Of a stretch of 64,000 bases of DNA, positions 18,260-27,678 are shown one piece after another. A program made the translations under genes and the position numbers. The number at the start of each line of letters is the position of its first letter. Position 1 is the stretch's first letter. The stretch is taken from assembly GCF_000210895.1 (NCBI RefSeq), contig NC_015964.1:1819501-1883500 (forward strand), read 5' to 3'. The notes beneath the pieces are model-generated. The model was not told the origin of the DNA, made no database searches, and was given only the letters and a program-made list of their open reading frames with translations. The stretch is from Haemophilus parainfluenzae T3T1 (GTDB lineage Bacteria > Pseudomonadota > Gammaproteobacteria > Enterobacterales > Pasteurellaceae).

Positions 18260-19351
18260 CTAGCCATTTACTTGACGGCGAGCCGCTACAGCATCAGATA
18301 ACTGTTTTAACACGATTTCTGTATCTTCCCAGCCAATACAAGCGTCAGTAATACTTTGTCCGTAAGTATGTGCTTTGCCATCCACTAAATCTTGACGACC
18401 TTCAACGATATGGCTCTCTACCATCACACCAAAGATTTGTTTTGAACCGCCTGCGATTTGCTGACAAACATCTTCACAAACTTCCATTTGTTTTTTAAAT
18501 TGTTTGCTACTATTTGCATGACTGAAATCAATCATTACATGTGGAATACGACCTGATTTTTCGATCTCTGCACACACTTTTGCAATGTCTTCAGCCTTAT
18601 AGTTAGGGCCTTTATCGCCACCACGTAAAATAATATGGCAGTCTTCATTTCCTTTTGTTGAAACAATAGCAGAATGACCAAATTTTGTTACGGATAAGAA
18701 ATAATGTGCAGCCTCCGCCGCGCCCATTGCATCTAGAGCTACTTTTACGCCACCATTTGTGCCGTTTTTAAAACCTACCGCACAAGATAATCCTGAAGCT
18801 AACTCACGGTGAACTTGAGATTCAGTTGTTCTCGCACCAATTGCACCCCAACTCATAAAATCTGCCACATATTGAGGTGTGATCATATCTAAGAACTCAC
18901 CCGCTGATGGCACACCTAAGTTATTAATATCAGATAACAATTTACGTGCAATACGTAAGCCATCATTTAAACGATACGTATCATTTAAATAAGGATCGTT
19001 GATTAAGCCTTTCCAACCTACTGTTGTACGCGGTTTTTCAAAGTAAACGCGCATCACCACTTCAAGTGTATCTTTATATTTATCACGTAATACTTTTAAA
19101 CGTTTAGCGTAATCTAATGCAGCTTTAGGATCATGTATAGAACAAGGACCAATTACCACAAGTAAACGGTCGTCTTTTCCATGAATAATATTGTGGGCAT
19201 GTAAACGGGTTTCACGAACTAACTCAGCTGCTTCTTCACTTGCAGGAAATTTTTCTAATAAAGCAATGGGAGGCAATACCTGATCCACTTTTTCAATCCG
19301 GGTATCGTCATTTGCAACTTTTATTTCGATATCTTCTTTCTTCGTCGCCAT
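18260..19351 (-). CDS. aroG: DAHP synthase, AroG-type (first step of shikimate pathway)
   Basis: Condenses phosphoenolpyruvate and erythrose 4-phosphate to DAHP, the entry step to aromatic amino acids. It is 363 residues, a class I DAHP synthase with LLVVIGPCSIHD, RVYFEKPRTTVGWKG, GAIGARTTESQVHRELASG and IDFSHANSSKQFKKQ. The sequence is closer to the Phe-sensitive AroG of E. coli, as I remember it, than to AroH or AroF. Its start has GAGAG upstream. A TrpR-like operator lies 67 bases upstream, so transcription may answer to tryptophan while the enzyme looks like the Phe-type isozyme. Confidence 0.92.
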   Translation of the reverse strand: MATKKEDIEIKVANDDTRIEKVDQVLPPIALLEKFPASEEAAELVRETRLHAHNIIHGKDDRLLVVIGPCSIHDPKAALDYAKRLKVLRDKYKDTLEVVMRVYFEKPRTTVGWKGLINDPYLNDTYRLNDGLRIARKLLSDINNLGVPSAGEFLDMITPQYVADFMSWGAIGARTTESQVHRELASGLSCAVGFKNGTNGGVKVALDAMGAAEAAHYFLSVTKFGHSAIVSTKGNEDCHIILRGGDKGPNYKAEDIAKVCAEIEKSGRIPHVMIDFSHANSSKQFKKQMEVCEDVCQQIAGGSKQIFGVMVESHIVEGRQDLVDGKAHTYGQSITDACIGWEDTEIVLKQLSDAVAARRQVNG

Positions 19352-19417
19352 ATATCACTCTCTAAATCTTAAATGTTGTGCTTAAAATCTAATGGCGTTA
19401 CTCTACACCTATTTTTT

Positions 19418-19435
19418 GTACTAGTAAACTAGTTC
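19418..19435 (-). promoter_or_regulatory. TrpR-like operator upstream of aroG
   Basis: Minus-strand sequence GAACTAGTTTACTAGTAC differs at one position from the core of the E. coli trp operator (GAACTAGTTAACTAGTAC, from memory). As in E. coli trp, a -10-like hexamer (TTTACT) is embedded in it. Confidence 0.7.
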
Positions 19436-19697
19436 ATTTGAGTTTATACACAATTATTATGTAATTGCGTAAAATTTGTACTACCAAAGCAGTAAAACAG
19501 GACATTATTAAACTATATTTCAGCCTTGGCTGGCAAGGTTTTTGCCCTAAAAATAGGTTGTACCAGCCCTATTTAAACAGAATGATTCTTTTATCCTTAA
19601 AATTAACAAAGAGGTTTAGATAAATGCGGGCAAAAAACACAATTTCAATTTCAACCGCACTTTTAAAAAATATTTTTTCAATGCCCTTGTTTTTTCT

Positions 19698-19724
19698 GAA
19701 CATTCCCCTCATTTCTTTGTCTGA
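19698..19724 (+). promoter_or_regulatory. Sigma-E-like promoter of degP
   Basis: GAACAT, a 16-base spacer, then TCTGA. The E. coli degP sigma-E promoter as remembered is GAACTT-N16-TCTGA. It lies 42 bases upstream of the start codon. Confidence 0.65.
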
Positions 19725-19766
19725 TTGAACACTTATTCAGTCATTTATTTTTACTTGGAGAACTCT

Positions 19767-21158
19767 ATGAAGAAAAGAAATTTTGTATTAACCGGTATAG
19801 CATTAGGTTTAAGTGTGTTTGGTACCTCTTTATCCGTTCAAGCGGCTATTCCAAATGAAATCGTAGAACAAGGCAGCCTAGCGCCAATGTTAGAAAAAGC
19901 GCAAGCAGCAGTTGTGACTCTTTCAGTTGAAGGCAAAGCAAAAGCAAACAGCCGTTCAGCATTACCTGATGATATTCCAGAAGAATTTAAATTTTTCTTT
20001 GGTGATCAATTTGGCGAACAATTCGGCGGAGATCGTGGCGCATCACGCAACTTCCGTGGTTTAGGTTCAGGCGTGATCATCAATGCAGATAAAGGTTATG
20101 TTTTAACTAATAATCACGTGGTAGATGGTGCGGATAAAATTACCGTAAAATTACAAGACGGACGTGAATTCAAAGCAAAACTCGTTGGAAAAGACGAACA
20201 ATCTGATATTGCTTTAGTACAAATCGAAAAACCAACCAATCTTACTGCTATCAAAATGGCTGACTCCGATAAATTACGTGTCGGTGACTTTACCGTTGCT
20301 ATCGGTAACCCATTTGGTTTAGGTCAAACTGTAACCTCTGGTATCGTTTCTGCACTTGGTCGCTCTACTGGTTCAGATAGCGGTGCGTATGAAAACTATA
20401 TCCAAACTGATGCTGCGGTAAACCGTGGTAACTCTGGTGGTGCATTATTGAATTTACAAGGTGAATTAATTGGTATTAATACGGCTATTATTTCTCCAAG
20501 TGGTGGTAATGCAGGGATTGCCTTTGCAATTCCAAGCAACCAAGCCAATAATCTCGTTCAACAAATCTTAGAATTTGGTGAAGTACGCCGTGGTTTACTC
20601 GGTATTAAAGGTGGTGAATTAAATGCAGATTTAGCGAAAGCCTTTAATGTCAGTGCGCAGCAAGGTGCATTTGTGAGTGAAGTCATTCCAAATTCTGCTG
20701 CCGAAAAAGCAGGCTTAAAAGCAGGTGATGTGATTACCGCAATGAATGGTCAAAAAATCTCAAGCTTTGCCGAAATGCGTGCAAAAATCGCAACTTCTGG
20801 TGCGGGTAAAGAAATTGAACTCACTTATTTACGTGATGGTAAATCTGAAAGCGTAAAAGTGACCTTACAAGCAGACGATGGCACTCAAACAGCAAGCAAA
20901 ACAGAACTTCCAGCATTAGACGGTGCAACCTTAAGCAACTATGATGCAAAAGGCGTTAAAGGTGTGGAGATTAGCAAAGTACAACCAAATTCAATGGCGG
21001 CACAACGCGGTTTAAAATCAGGTGATATCATCATCGGCATCAACCGTCAGCCAATTGAAAGTACGCAAGACTTACGCAAAGCGCTAGATGAAAAACCATC
21101 TGCCGTTGCACTCAATATCTTACGTGGCAAAAATAACTTCTACTTATTAGTGCAATAA
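19767..21158 (+). CDS. degP: Periplasmic serine protease/chaperone, DegP/HtrA family
   Basis: Envelope protein quality-control protease. I start at the ATG at 19767 (463 residues) because TTGGAG precedes it and a normal signal peptide follows, ending near SVQA (residue 26). The trypsin-like domain has the catalytic triad H117 (TNNHVV), D147 (SDIAL) and S223 (GNSGGAL). Two PDZ domains follow (about 265-355 and 375-460). An in-frame ATG 14 codons upstream is ignored. DegQ is the alternative name: the linker is short, but the sigma-E-like promoter favours DegP. Confidence 0.92.
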   Translation: MKKRNFVLTGIALGLSVFGTSLSVQAAIPNEIVEQGSLAPMLEKAQAAVVTLSVEGKAKANSRSALPDDIPEEFKFFFGDQFGEQFGGDRGASRNFRGLGSGVIINADKGYVLTNNHVVDGADKITVKLQDGREFKAKLVGKDEQSDIALVQIEKPTNLTAIKMADSDKLRVGDFTVAIGNPFGLGQTVTSGIVSALGRSTGSDSGAYENYIQTDAAVNRGNSGGALLNLQGELIGINTAIISPSGGNAGIAFAIPSNQANNLVQQILEFGEVRRGLLGIKGGELNADLAKAFNVSAQQGAFVSEVIPNSAAEKAGLKAGDVITAMNGQKISSFAEMRAKIATSGAGKEIELTYLRDGKSESVKVTLQADDGTQTASKTELPALDGATLSNYDAKGVKGVEISKVQPNSMAAQRGLKSGDIIIGINRQPIESTQDLRKALDEKPSAVALNILRGKNNFYLLVQ

Positions 21159-21162
21159 AATA

Positions 21163-21193
21163 AAAAAGAGCGGTCAATCTGGCCGCTCTTTTT
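21163..21193. terminator. Terminator between degP and uvrB
   Basis: 11-bp stem (AAAAAGAGCGG and complement) with a nine-base loop, A and T flanks on either strand. Suitable for both convergent genes. Confidence 0.85.
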
Positions 21194-21195
21194 CT

Positions 21196-23232
21196 TTATT
21201 CCGATATCATAAACTGCTCTCTCAGCTGATGAAGTTGATCGCGTACTGCAGCCGCTTTTTCAAACTCAAGATCTTGAGCAAATTTATACATTTGTTGTTC
21301 CAATTTCTTAATTTGTTGTTGGAATTCTTTAGCTGATTTAGGCGTATTGTAAAGTGCGGTCGGTTCAGCCGCCGTTTTTCCACGCTGTTTCGATTTCGCT
21401 TTTTGATTTGCACCTTGACCAATATCTAATAACTCGCCGACTTTCTTATTTAATGCCTGTGGAACAATGCCGTGCTCTTCATTGTATTTCATTTGTTTTT
21501 CACGACGGCGATTCGTTTCGGTAATGGCTTTTTCCATAGATTTAGTAATACTATCAGCATACAAAATTGCTTTACCATTTAAGTTTCGAGCAGCTCGACC
21601 GATGGTTTGGATTAAGGAACGCTCAGAACGCAAGAAACCTTCTTTATCGGCATCTAAAATCGCCACAAGAGAAACTTCTGGAATATCCAAGCCCTCACGT
21701 AACAAGTTGATACCAACCAATACATCAAATTCACCTAAACGTAAATCACGAATAATCTCTACACGCTCAACCGTATCAATATCTGAATGCAGATAACGTA
21801 CACGAATGCCGTGTTCGTCTAAGTAATCCGTTAAATCTTCCGCCATTTTCTTCGTTAGCGTCGTCACTAAAACACGCTCATTTTTGTCCGCTCTTTGACG
21901 CGCTTCGGAGAGCAAATCATCCACTTGAATAGATACTGGACGAATTTCAATTTGCGGATCGAGTAAGCCCGTTGGACGTACAACCTGATCGACAATTTCA
22001 GTACCCGATTTTTCCAACTCATAAGGGCCAGGTGTCGCAGAAACGTAAATCGTCTGCGGCGCTAAACGTTCAAACTCTTCAAAGCGTAATGGACGATTAT
22101 CCAATGCAGAAGGCAAACGGAAGCCATATTCGACCAAGGTTTCTTTACGTGACCGGTCACCACGATACATCCCACCAATTTGCGGAACAGTCACGTGTGA
22201 TTCATCAATAATCAAAATCGCATCAGACGGCATATAATCAAATAATGTCGGAGGCGGTTCCCCCTCATTTCTGCCTGAAAGATAGCGTGAATAGTTTTCG
22301 ATTCCTGAGCAATAGCCTAACTCATTCATCATTTCAATATCAAATTGCGTGCGCTGAGTAATACGCTGCTCTTCCAGTAATTTATGTTCCTTGATGAAAT
22401 ATTCACGGCCTTGTACCAGCTCCGCTTTGATTTTCTCAATGGCATCTAAAATACGCTCTCTTGGCGTCACATAGTGAGTTTTCGGATACACCGTAAAACG
22501 CGGAACCGCGCCAAAACTTGTACCCGTTAAAGGATCAAATAAACTTAAACGTTCAATTTCATCATCAAATAATTCAATTCGTACTGCACGATCGTCAGAT
22601 TCTGCAGGGAAAATATCAATTACTTCGCCGCGCACCCGGAATGTACCACGCTGAAAAGCTTGATCGTTTCTTGTATATTGTAATTCCGCCAACTTCGCTA
22701 AAATCTGACGTTGATCGATAATGGCACCTTGCTGTAAATGCAACATCATCTGCAAATAGCTATCCGGATCACCCAAACCATAAATCGCGGATACAGACGC
22801 CACTACAATAGTATCTCGACGCTCTAAGAACGACTTCGTGGCAGAAAGACGCATCTGTTCAATCTGATCATTAATAGAAGCATCTTTCTCGATAAAGGTA
22901 TCACTACTCGGTACATAAGCTTCTGGCTGATAATAATCATAGTATGAAACGAAATATTCCACCGCGTTTTCAGGAAAGAACGCCTTCATTTCCGCATAAA
23001 GCTGAGCGGCAAGGGTTTTATTTGGGGCAAGTAACATCGCCGGACGGTTTAATGTCGCAATGACATTCGCAATCGTAAAGGTTTTGCCTGACCCCGTTAC
23101 CCCGAGAAGTGTTTGATGGGCCAAACCATCCTCTAAATTTTCGACTAATTTTTCGATTGCTTGGGGCTGATCGCCAGAAGGTTTAAAATCGGAATGAAGG
23201 ATAAAAGGCTTAGTATTAATTTTCTCTGCCAT
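21196..23232 (-). CDS. uvrB: Excinuclease ABC subunit B
   Basis: Damage-verifying helicase-like subunit of nucleotide excision repair. Walker A (GVTGSGKT), the beta-hairpin region ([10 protein letters not shown]), helicase motifs (VDESHV-like [25 protein letters not shown]) and the C-terminal UVR domain ([18 protein letters not shown]), which binds UvrC, are all present. The ATG at 23232 gives 678 residues. A TTG four codons earlier lies in an uptake-like sequence and is unlikely to be used. I could not find a LexA box (CTGT-N8-ACAG) upstream. Confidence 0.96.
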   Translation of the reverse strand: MAEKINTKPFILHSDFKPSGDQPQAIEKLVENLEDGLAHQTLLGVTGSGKTFTIANVIATLNRPAMLLAPNKTLAAQLYAEMKAFFPENAVEYFVSYYDYYQPEAYVPSSDTFIEKDASINDQIEQMRLSATKSFLERRDTIVVASVSAIYGLGDPDSYLQMMLHLQQGAIIDQRQILAKLAELQYTRNDQAFQRGTFRVRGEVIDIFPAESDDRAVRIELFDDEIERLSLFDPLTGTSFGAVPRFTVYPKTHYVTPRERILDAIEKIKAELVQGREYFIKEHKLLEEQRITQRTQFDIEMMNELGYCSGIENYSRYLSGRNEGEPPPTLFDYMPSDAILIIDESHVTVPQIGGMYRGDRSRKETLVEYGFRLPSALDNRPLRFEEFERLAPQTIYVSATPGPYELEKSGTEIVDQVVRPTGLLDPQIEIRPVSIQVDDLLSEARQRADKNERVLVTTLTKKMAEDLTDYLDEHGIRVRYLHSDIDTVERVEIIRDLRLGEFDVLVGINLLREGLDIPEVSLVAILDADKEGFLRSERSLIQTIGRAARNLNGKAILYADSITKSMEKAITETNRRREKQMKYNEEHGIVPQALNKKVGELLDIGQGANQKAKSKQRGKTAAEPTALYNTPKSAKEFQQQIKKLEQQMYKFAQDLEFEKAAAVRDQLHQLREQFMISE

Positions 23233-23496
23233 AAGTTCGGTCAATTTTTTAGGTATTTTAGAAATGGAGCTATTTTAGCACATTTATTGCTCCAAATTGA
23301 GTGATAAAAATCCAAGTTTTACACACACTTAGGCGTGTCAAGTCTGAAACACTTCAAAATTGAAAAATATTTTATTTTTTTTGCTGGACTTCATGCAACA
23401 TATTGATATTTAAAAGAATATTCACTTATGGCTAATAGATGAGCAATTTGAGACAAAGCCAGTCTGCACCAGTGGTTGACCATTTTAAACAAAAAC

Positions 23497-23529
23497 AATC
23501 CACAAAGTTATCCACAGGCTTTGTGGATA
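23497..23529. promoter_or_regulatory. Cluster of three DnaA-box-like 9-mers
   Basis: AATCCACAA (23497-23505), the perfect box TTATCCACA (23508-23516) and TTGTGGATA (23521-23529, inverted) lie in 33 bases. The last two also form a stem (TATCCACA / TGTGGATA). Confidence 0.55.
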
Positions 23530-23572
23530 GCAAAAACGGTAAATTTTTTTGTAATTTTTTTCATTTTGAGTA

Positions 23573-23601
23573 TTGACAAGCGACAGGTCGCTCATTAAAA
23601 T
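23573..23601 (+). promoter_or_regulatory. Promoter of tRNA-Asn
   Basis: Consensus -35 TTGACA, exactly 17 bases, -10 TAAAAT, then a GC-rich discriminator (GCGCGCC) as in stringently controlled stable RNA genes. Confidence 0.85.
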
Positions 23602-23632
23602 GCGCGCCTATTCTTTGTGATACCAAATTTAT

Positions 23633-23708
23633 TCCTCCTTAGTTCAGTCGGTAGAACGGTGGACTGTTAATCCATATGTCGCAGGTTCGAGTCCCGCAGG
23701 AGGAGCCA
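23633..23708 (+). tRNA. tRNA-Asn, anticodon GTT
   Basis: 76 bases including encoded CCA. Acceptor stem TCCTCCT pairs with AGGAGGA, discriminator G. D-loop GTTCAGTCGGTAGAAC, anticodon GTT at position 34-36 (23666-23668), T-loop GGTTCGAGTCC. Very close to E. coli tRNA-Asn. Confidence 0.98.
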
Positions 23709-23777
23709 AATTTCTCTTTTGGTTTAGCTTTCGTTTGTCTCCTTTTACGAATCCTAAATTTGTAGCCAAAAGAATTT

Positions 23778-23800
23778 AAGCCCATCGTGTTGATGGGCTT
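23778..23800 (+). terminator. Terminator after tRNA-Asn
   Basis: 9-bp stem (AAGCCCATC / GATGGGCTT), five-base loop, followed by TATTTTTAT. Confidence 0.8.
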
Positions 23801-23840
23801 TATTTTTATCTAATCTATACTGATTTAATGAATTATCAGG

Positions 23841-24614
23841 CTAATTTAACGATGAACGATCATCCATTAAGTTATCACATTCCCAGCCAATATATTCGCC
23901 TGAAAACTCCATAGCTAATTTTTCAAAGCGCTCTACCCACTCGAAGATCTCATTACTGTCTAATGAAAGCTCTTGCTCCAATTTCACCATGAAATAAGGC
24001 TGTTCATCTTCTTCCGTCTGGATGGCTTGGCTTGAATATTTCAGCGTACTAAAAGACACTTTTCCAAGCGTTAGTTCATCCATAAAGGGAAACATTTTTT
24101 CTTCTTCATCAAAATGGAAAGTATGCTCAATCAAATAAGTATCACTTAAATTACGCCCTTTGCTGTTCAGCATACTCAAAATCTCTTCCGTCGCATTTAA
24201 TTTCATTTCCAATGGAGAAGCCAATAAGAAATCGAAATAGGTATCCCAATTGGGATCATCCTGCACATTGATTTCTGAGACAAAATCAAGCTGTTGAAGG
24301 GTTTCTTTAAGCAAAGCATCGTGTTCACAATAAAAATGCATTTTTGCCTGATGGTTGCAAATAAAGTGCCCAGCAAAGAAAACATTCGGAAGTGCGGTCA
24401 ATTGTGCAAGGATTTTAAAAAGACGATTAATCAATTTTTCATATTCGTCTTCATTCGGTAAACCATCCTCATCTCCCTGATAAGGCACGGTAAATTGCAC
24501 AACTTTACTAAGATGTTTACCATGATAAACATCTAAATCTTCAATATTTGCGGTAAACACGGCAGGCATGCCATTCACTTGGGAACGGTAATTCTGCCAA
24601 TTTGCCATATCCAT
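23841..24614 (-). CDS. TIGR01619-like conserved protein (DUF695 / RraB-like domains)
   Basis: 257-residue soluble acidic protein resembling the conserved H. influenzae protein encoded next to xthA. The N-terminal half ([25 protein letters not shown] onwards) looks like DUF695. The second half ([19 protein letters not shown]) looks like the regulator-of-RNase-E RraB fold. These assignments are from pattern memory and no function is established. AGGAAA precedes the ATG. It is nine bases from xthA and probably co-transcribed with it. Confidence 0.7.
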   Translation of the reverse strand: MDMANWQNYRSQVNGMPAVFTANIEDLDVYHGKHLSKVVQFTVPYQGDEDGLPNEDEYEKLINRLFKILAQLTALPNVFFAGHFICNHQAKMHFYCEHDALLKETLQQLDFVSEINVQDDPNWDTYFDFLLASPLEMKLNATEEILSMLNSKGRNLSDTYLIEHTFHFDEEEKMFPFMDELTLGKVSFSTLKYSSQAIQTEEDEQPYFMVKLEQELSLDSNEIFEWVERFEKLAMEFSGEYIGWECDNLMDDRSSLN

Positions 24615-24623
24615 GTTGCTTTC

Positions 24624-25427
24624 CTATTTAAACTCAGCCCAAATTGGTGCGTGATCGGACGGTTTTTCCATTGCACGAATATCTAATGCAATACCGACAT
24701 CAACGCAACGCTCTGCTAATTGACGATTCACTAAAATATGATCGATACGTAATCCACGATTATCATCGAAACCTTTTGAGCGATAATCAAACCACGAGAA
24801 CTTGTCATTGACTGTTGGGTTTAATTTACGGAACGTATCTTCTAAACCATAATCGTATAAGCGTTGATACCATTCACGCTCTTCGGGTAAGAATGAACAT
24901 TTGCCAGTACGCAACCAACGTTTACGATTTTCATCGCCAATGCCAATATCTAAATCGCTTGGGCTAATATTCATATCCCCCATAATTAAAACTGGATTAG
25001 CTTTATCATGATCTTGTTCTAAATAGCGTTGAAGATCCGCATAAAATTTTTCTTTTGCCGGAAACTTGGTTTCATGAGCACGGCTTTCGCCTTGTGGAAA
25101 ATAGCCATTAATTACCGTTAACAAACCAAACGGGGTTTCTAAATCTGCCATAATAATGCGTTTTTGCGCATCTTCATTATCAGTTGGAAAACCACGACGC
25201 ACTGCTTTTGGTTCTTGTTTAGTTAATAAGGCTACACCATAGTGGCCTTTTTGCCCGTGATGAAAAACGTGATAACCCAGATTTTCAGTAATTGTATAAG
25301 GAAAATCCTCATCTGCTACTTTGATTTCTTGTAAACCAATCACATCCGGTTGGTATTTTTCAATAATTGCTTCAAGTTGATGAGGACGGGCACGTAAGCC
25401 ATTAATATTAAAAGAGATAAATTTCAT
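24624..25427 (-). CDS. xthA: Exodeoxyribonuclease III
   Basis: AP endonuclease and 3'-5' exonuclease of base excision repair. It is 267 residues, with the metal and catalytic motifs of the Exo III family: FNINGLR, LQEIKV, the NGYFPQG loop, [16 protein letters not shown] and the terminal SDHAPIW. The family length matches E. coli (268). It is transcribed divergently from the antiporter gene. Confidence 0.96.
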   Translation of the reverse strand: MKFISFNINGLRARPHQLEAIIEKYQPDVIGLQEIKVADEDFPYTITENLGYHVFHHGQKGHYGVALLTKQEPKAVRRGFPTDNEDAQKRIIMADLETPFGLLTVINGYFPQGESRAHETKFPAKEKFYADLQRYLEQDHDKANPVLIMGDMNISPSDLDIGIGDENRKRWLRTGKCSFLPEEREWYQRLYDYGLEDTFRKLNPTVNDKFSWFDYRSKGFDDNRGLRIDHILVNRQLAERCVDVGIALDIRAMEKPSDHAPIWAEFK

Positions 25428-25661
25428 TTTTGTTCCTAATGTGAAAAATTGGGTCTATTATACAAAATAATTGAAATCTTAACCGCACTTTTCCTCTTGT
25501 AACAGAAGAAGTGACGCCTATTAATGTAATTACTCTTCAGTTTTAATCAAATGAATTTTTCTCCTTCTTTCTCATTAAAATTTTTCCTAAAAACGCACTT
25601 TATAAATAAAACTAAGTTGCTTATACTGGCGGCGCTTTTATTACTTTACTCGGATCATTTT

Positions 25662-26972
25662 ATGAATATTTATACTTACTTGTGTTTTCTCACCACAATA
25701 GCCATTCTTATCAGTTTTATCACACGCAAACTGAATGATAATATCCAATATACGATCGCTATCACAGCTACTTCCATGGCTGGATCGCTTTTTCTGGTTT
25801 TGTTGGGTTATTTCAACTGGTTTAATTTAGATGATATTGCAACACGTGTTATCGAACGCATTGATTTTAAAGATTTCTTATTAAATGGAATTTTAGGTTT
25901 TTTACTCTTTGCAGGAGCCTTGGGCATTAAACTTCCACTCTTAAACAATCAAAAATGGGAAATTACCACTTTCGCTCTGTTTTCAACGCTTGCCTCCACC
26001 TTTTTTATTGGTTTTCTACTTTATGGCATAGCCTTACTTTTCGGCTGGCATATTGATTTAATTTACTGCATCTTATTTGGTGCACTAATATCTCCTGATG
26101 ACCCTATTGCCGTACTTGCCATTATCAAAAACTTAAAAGCCCCAAAACGCTTATCCATGCAGGTGGAAGGCGAATCACTTTTTAATGATGGGATTGGCTT
26201 GGTGATTTTCACCACGGTTTTTGCTGTCGCATTTGGCGGTCATGAACCGACAGCAAGCGGTATTCTCCATTTATTTTTTAAAGAAGCTTTAGGCGGGATT
26301 GCATTTGGATTGGTTTTAGGTCTATTCGCCCATTATTTGATTTCAGCTACAGATGATGGCTCGCTAGAAATTCTCTTAACCTTAATCGTACCAACCGCGG
26401 GCTTTATGCTTGCTAATCTCTTGCACGTCTCAGGTGCATTAGCGATGGTTGTTGCAGGGATTTTAATCGGGAACTGGACTAGGTACACTGGTTTTTCTAA
26501 ACAAAGCCAACGTTATTTGGATCACTTTTGGGAAATGATCGATCACTTCCTCAACTCATTACTCTTCATTTTGATTGGTTTAGCAATTTTATTGATTCAT
26601 GTGTCTTGGCAAGGGTTAATTTTAATTTTCCTTGCTATTCCGGTTTGCTTAATCTGTCGCTATGCCAGTGTTTGGTTACCATTCCAAGTCATGAAACGTT
26701 ATCGTAAATACAATCCTTACACCATGAAAGTACTTACTTGGGGCGCATTACGAGGGGGATTAGCGCTCGCTATGGCGCTTTCTATTCCAAGTGGTCAATT
26801 TTATATTGAAGGATTAGAAATGGATGTTCGTGATCTTATTTTAGGTATGACGTATGCGGTAGTGGCATTCTCCATTCTCGTACAAGGTATGACAATTGAG
26901 ACCTTAATTCGTAAATCAAAAGAAGCCACCATGCGTGAACGTGGCTATACGGGTATCGGATTAGCGAAATAA
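25662..26972 (+). CDS. CPA1-family Na+/H+ antiporter (NhaP type)
   Basis: Membrane cation/proton antiporter with about 12 helices. The CPA1 signature region (GALISPDDPIAVLAI, then VEGESLFNDGIGLVIF) contains the paired acidic residues that bind the cation, and LTWGALRGGLALAMALS is the conserved arginine helix. An in-frame ATG at 25551 would add 37 residues. I prefer 25662 because a promoter-like TATACT (25622-25627) lies inside that extension and TM1 begins right after 25662. The ribosome site is weak for both. Confidence 0.8.
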   Translation: MNIYTYLCFLTTIAILISFITRKLNDNIQYTIAITATSMAGSLFLVLLGYFNWFNLDDIATRVIERIDFKDFLLNGILGFLLFAGALGIKLPLLNNQKWEITTFALFSTLASTFFIGFLLYGIALLFGWHIDLIYCILFGALISPDDPIAVLAIIKNLKAPKRLSMQVEGESLFNDGIGLVIFTTVFAVAFGGHEPTASGILHLFFKEALGGIAFGLVLGLFAHYLISATDDGSLEILLTLIVPTAGFMLANLLHVSGALAMVVAGILIGNWTRYTGFSKQSQRYLDHFWEMIDHFLNSLLFILIGLAILLIHVSWQGLILIFLAIPVCLICRYASVWLPFQVMKRYRKYNPYTMKVLTWGALRGGLALAMALSIPSGQFYIEGLEMDVRDLILGMTYAVVAFSILVQGMTIETLIRKSKEATMRERGYTGIGLAK

Positions 26973-26982
26973 ACGTTATTGA

Positions 26983-27660
26983 TTATTTCTTTGGCTCAGC
27001 ATTTGCTGAGCCAAATTTTTGAATCTGAGATTGAACGTTCTCACGATGCCACCACTCTCCTTCTTTCGGAGGGGTAAACACATCAAATGCTTTACCTTTA
27101 AATTCAAATTGCAATCTTGCAGCATGTAAATAAGTGCGGTCAATTTTTTCAGTGTTTTTACCATAAAGCGCATCACCTAAAATGGGGCTACCTAAGCTTT
27201 TCATCGCTACACGCAATTGATGGGTTTTACCTGTTTGTGGCTTTAAGATAAATAATCGTAAATTGGGCTCACAACTTACACTTTCAAAACGCGTAATCGC
27301 GGGATTTTCTTTCGATTGGCAAAGTTTCCAGGCGCCGTTTCTGGCCTTTTGCATATCCCCGACAAGCAATCCTTGTTTCTTTTTGGGTTTCTGATTGCTG
27401 AGTGCAAGATAAGTCTTTTGGATATGATGTTCAGAAAAAAGTCGGAAAAATTCAGCCGCACTTTCGGCATTTAGTGCCAAAATAAGTAAACCTGATGTCA
27501 CTTTATCTAATCGATGTACAAGCCAGACTTGTGGCACATTAAGCTGTCTGGCAAGCAAAGTGGTTAAACCAATTTTACTTTGATCTTTATGCACACTTAT
27601 CCCACAAGGCTTATAAATAATGATAAAATCATCGGTCTGATAAATAATGTCTAATTTCAT
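26983..27660 (-). CDS. RluA-family pseudouridine synthase (TIGR01621 type)
   Basis: Converts uridine to pseudouridine in RNA. The target is not known. It is 225 residues. The catalytic motif HRLDKVTSG (Asp is the nucleophile) is near residue 50, and the motif GKTHQLRVAMKSLG is near residue 155. There is no S4 domain. I use the ATG at 27660, because an apparent TTG start upstream lies within an uptake sequence. Its last codons overlap the terminator of the convergent antiporter gene. cls diverges only 18 bases away. Confidence 0.85.
   Translation of the reverse strand: MKLDIIYQTDDFIIIYKPCGISVHKDQSKIGLTTLLARQLNVPQVWLVHRLDKVTSGLLILALNAESAAEFFRLFSEHHIQKTYLALSNQKPKKKQGLLVGDMQKARNGAWKLCQSKENPAITRFESVSCEPNLRLFILKPQTGKTHQLRVAMKSLGSPILGDALYGKNTEKIDRTYLHAARLQFEFKGKAFDVFTPPKEGEWWHRENVQSQIQKFGSANAEPKK
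26991..27014 (+). terminator. Terminator of the antiporter gene, inside the rluA-like coding sequence
   Basis: Perfect 10-bp stem (TTGGCTCAGC / GCTGAGCCAA) with a four-base loop and ATTTTT after it. It coincides with the last codons of the convergent pseudouridine synthase gene. Confidence 0.8.
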
Positions 27661-27678
27661 AAGTGCGGTCAAAAATTA

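Larger units (their letters stand above)
19352..19766. other. Intergenic region between aroG and degP
   Basis: 415 bases without a gene. The aroG side has a TrpR-like operator (19418-19435) and a nearby inverted repeat CAATTA/TAATTG (19451-19467). The degP side has one uptake sequence (near 19661) and a sigma-E-like promoter (19698-19724). I see nothing recognisable in the middle part. Confidence 0.7.
23233..23632. other. Region upstream of uvrB and tRNA-Asn
   Basis: 400 bases without a protein gene. It contains the leader and promoter region of uvrB on the left, three DnaA-box-like sequences at 23497-23529, and a strong tRNA promoter at 23573-23601. I see nothing recognisable in 23330-23490. 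Confidence 0.65.

Noticed and set aside
23233-23244. TTG start for uvrB, and the same pattern at 27661-27672 for the rluA-like gene
   Set aside because: Both TTG codons arise within uptake-like sequences. ATG codons four positions later fit the families.
23497-23529. Chromosomal origin of replication
   Set aside because: Only three boxes, no clear AT-rich 13-mer array and no gidA, mioC or dnaA neighbour.
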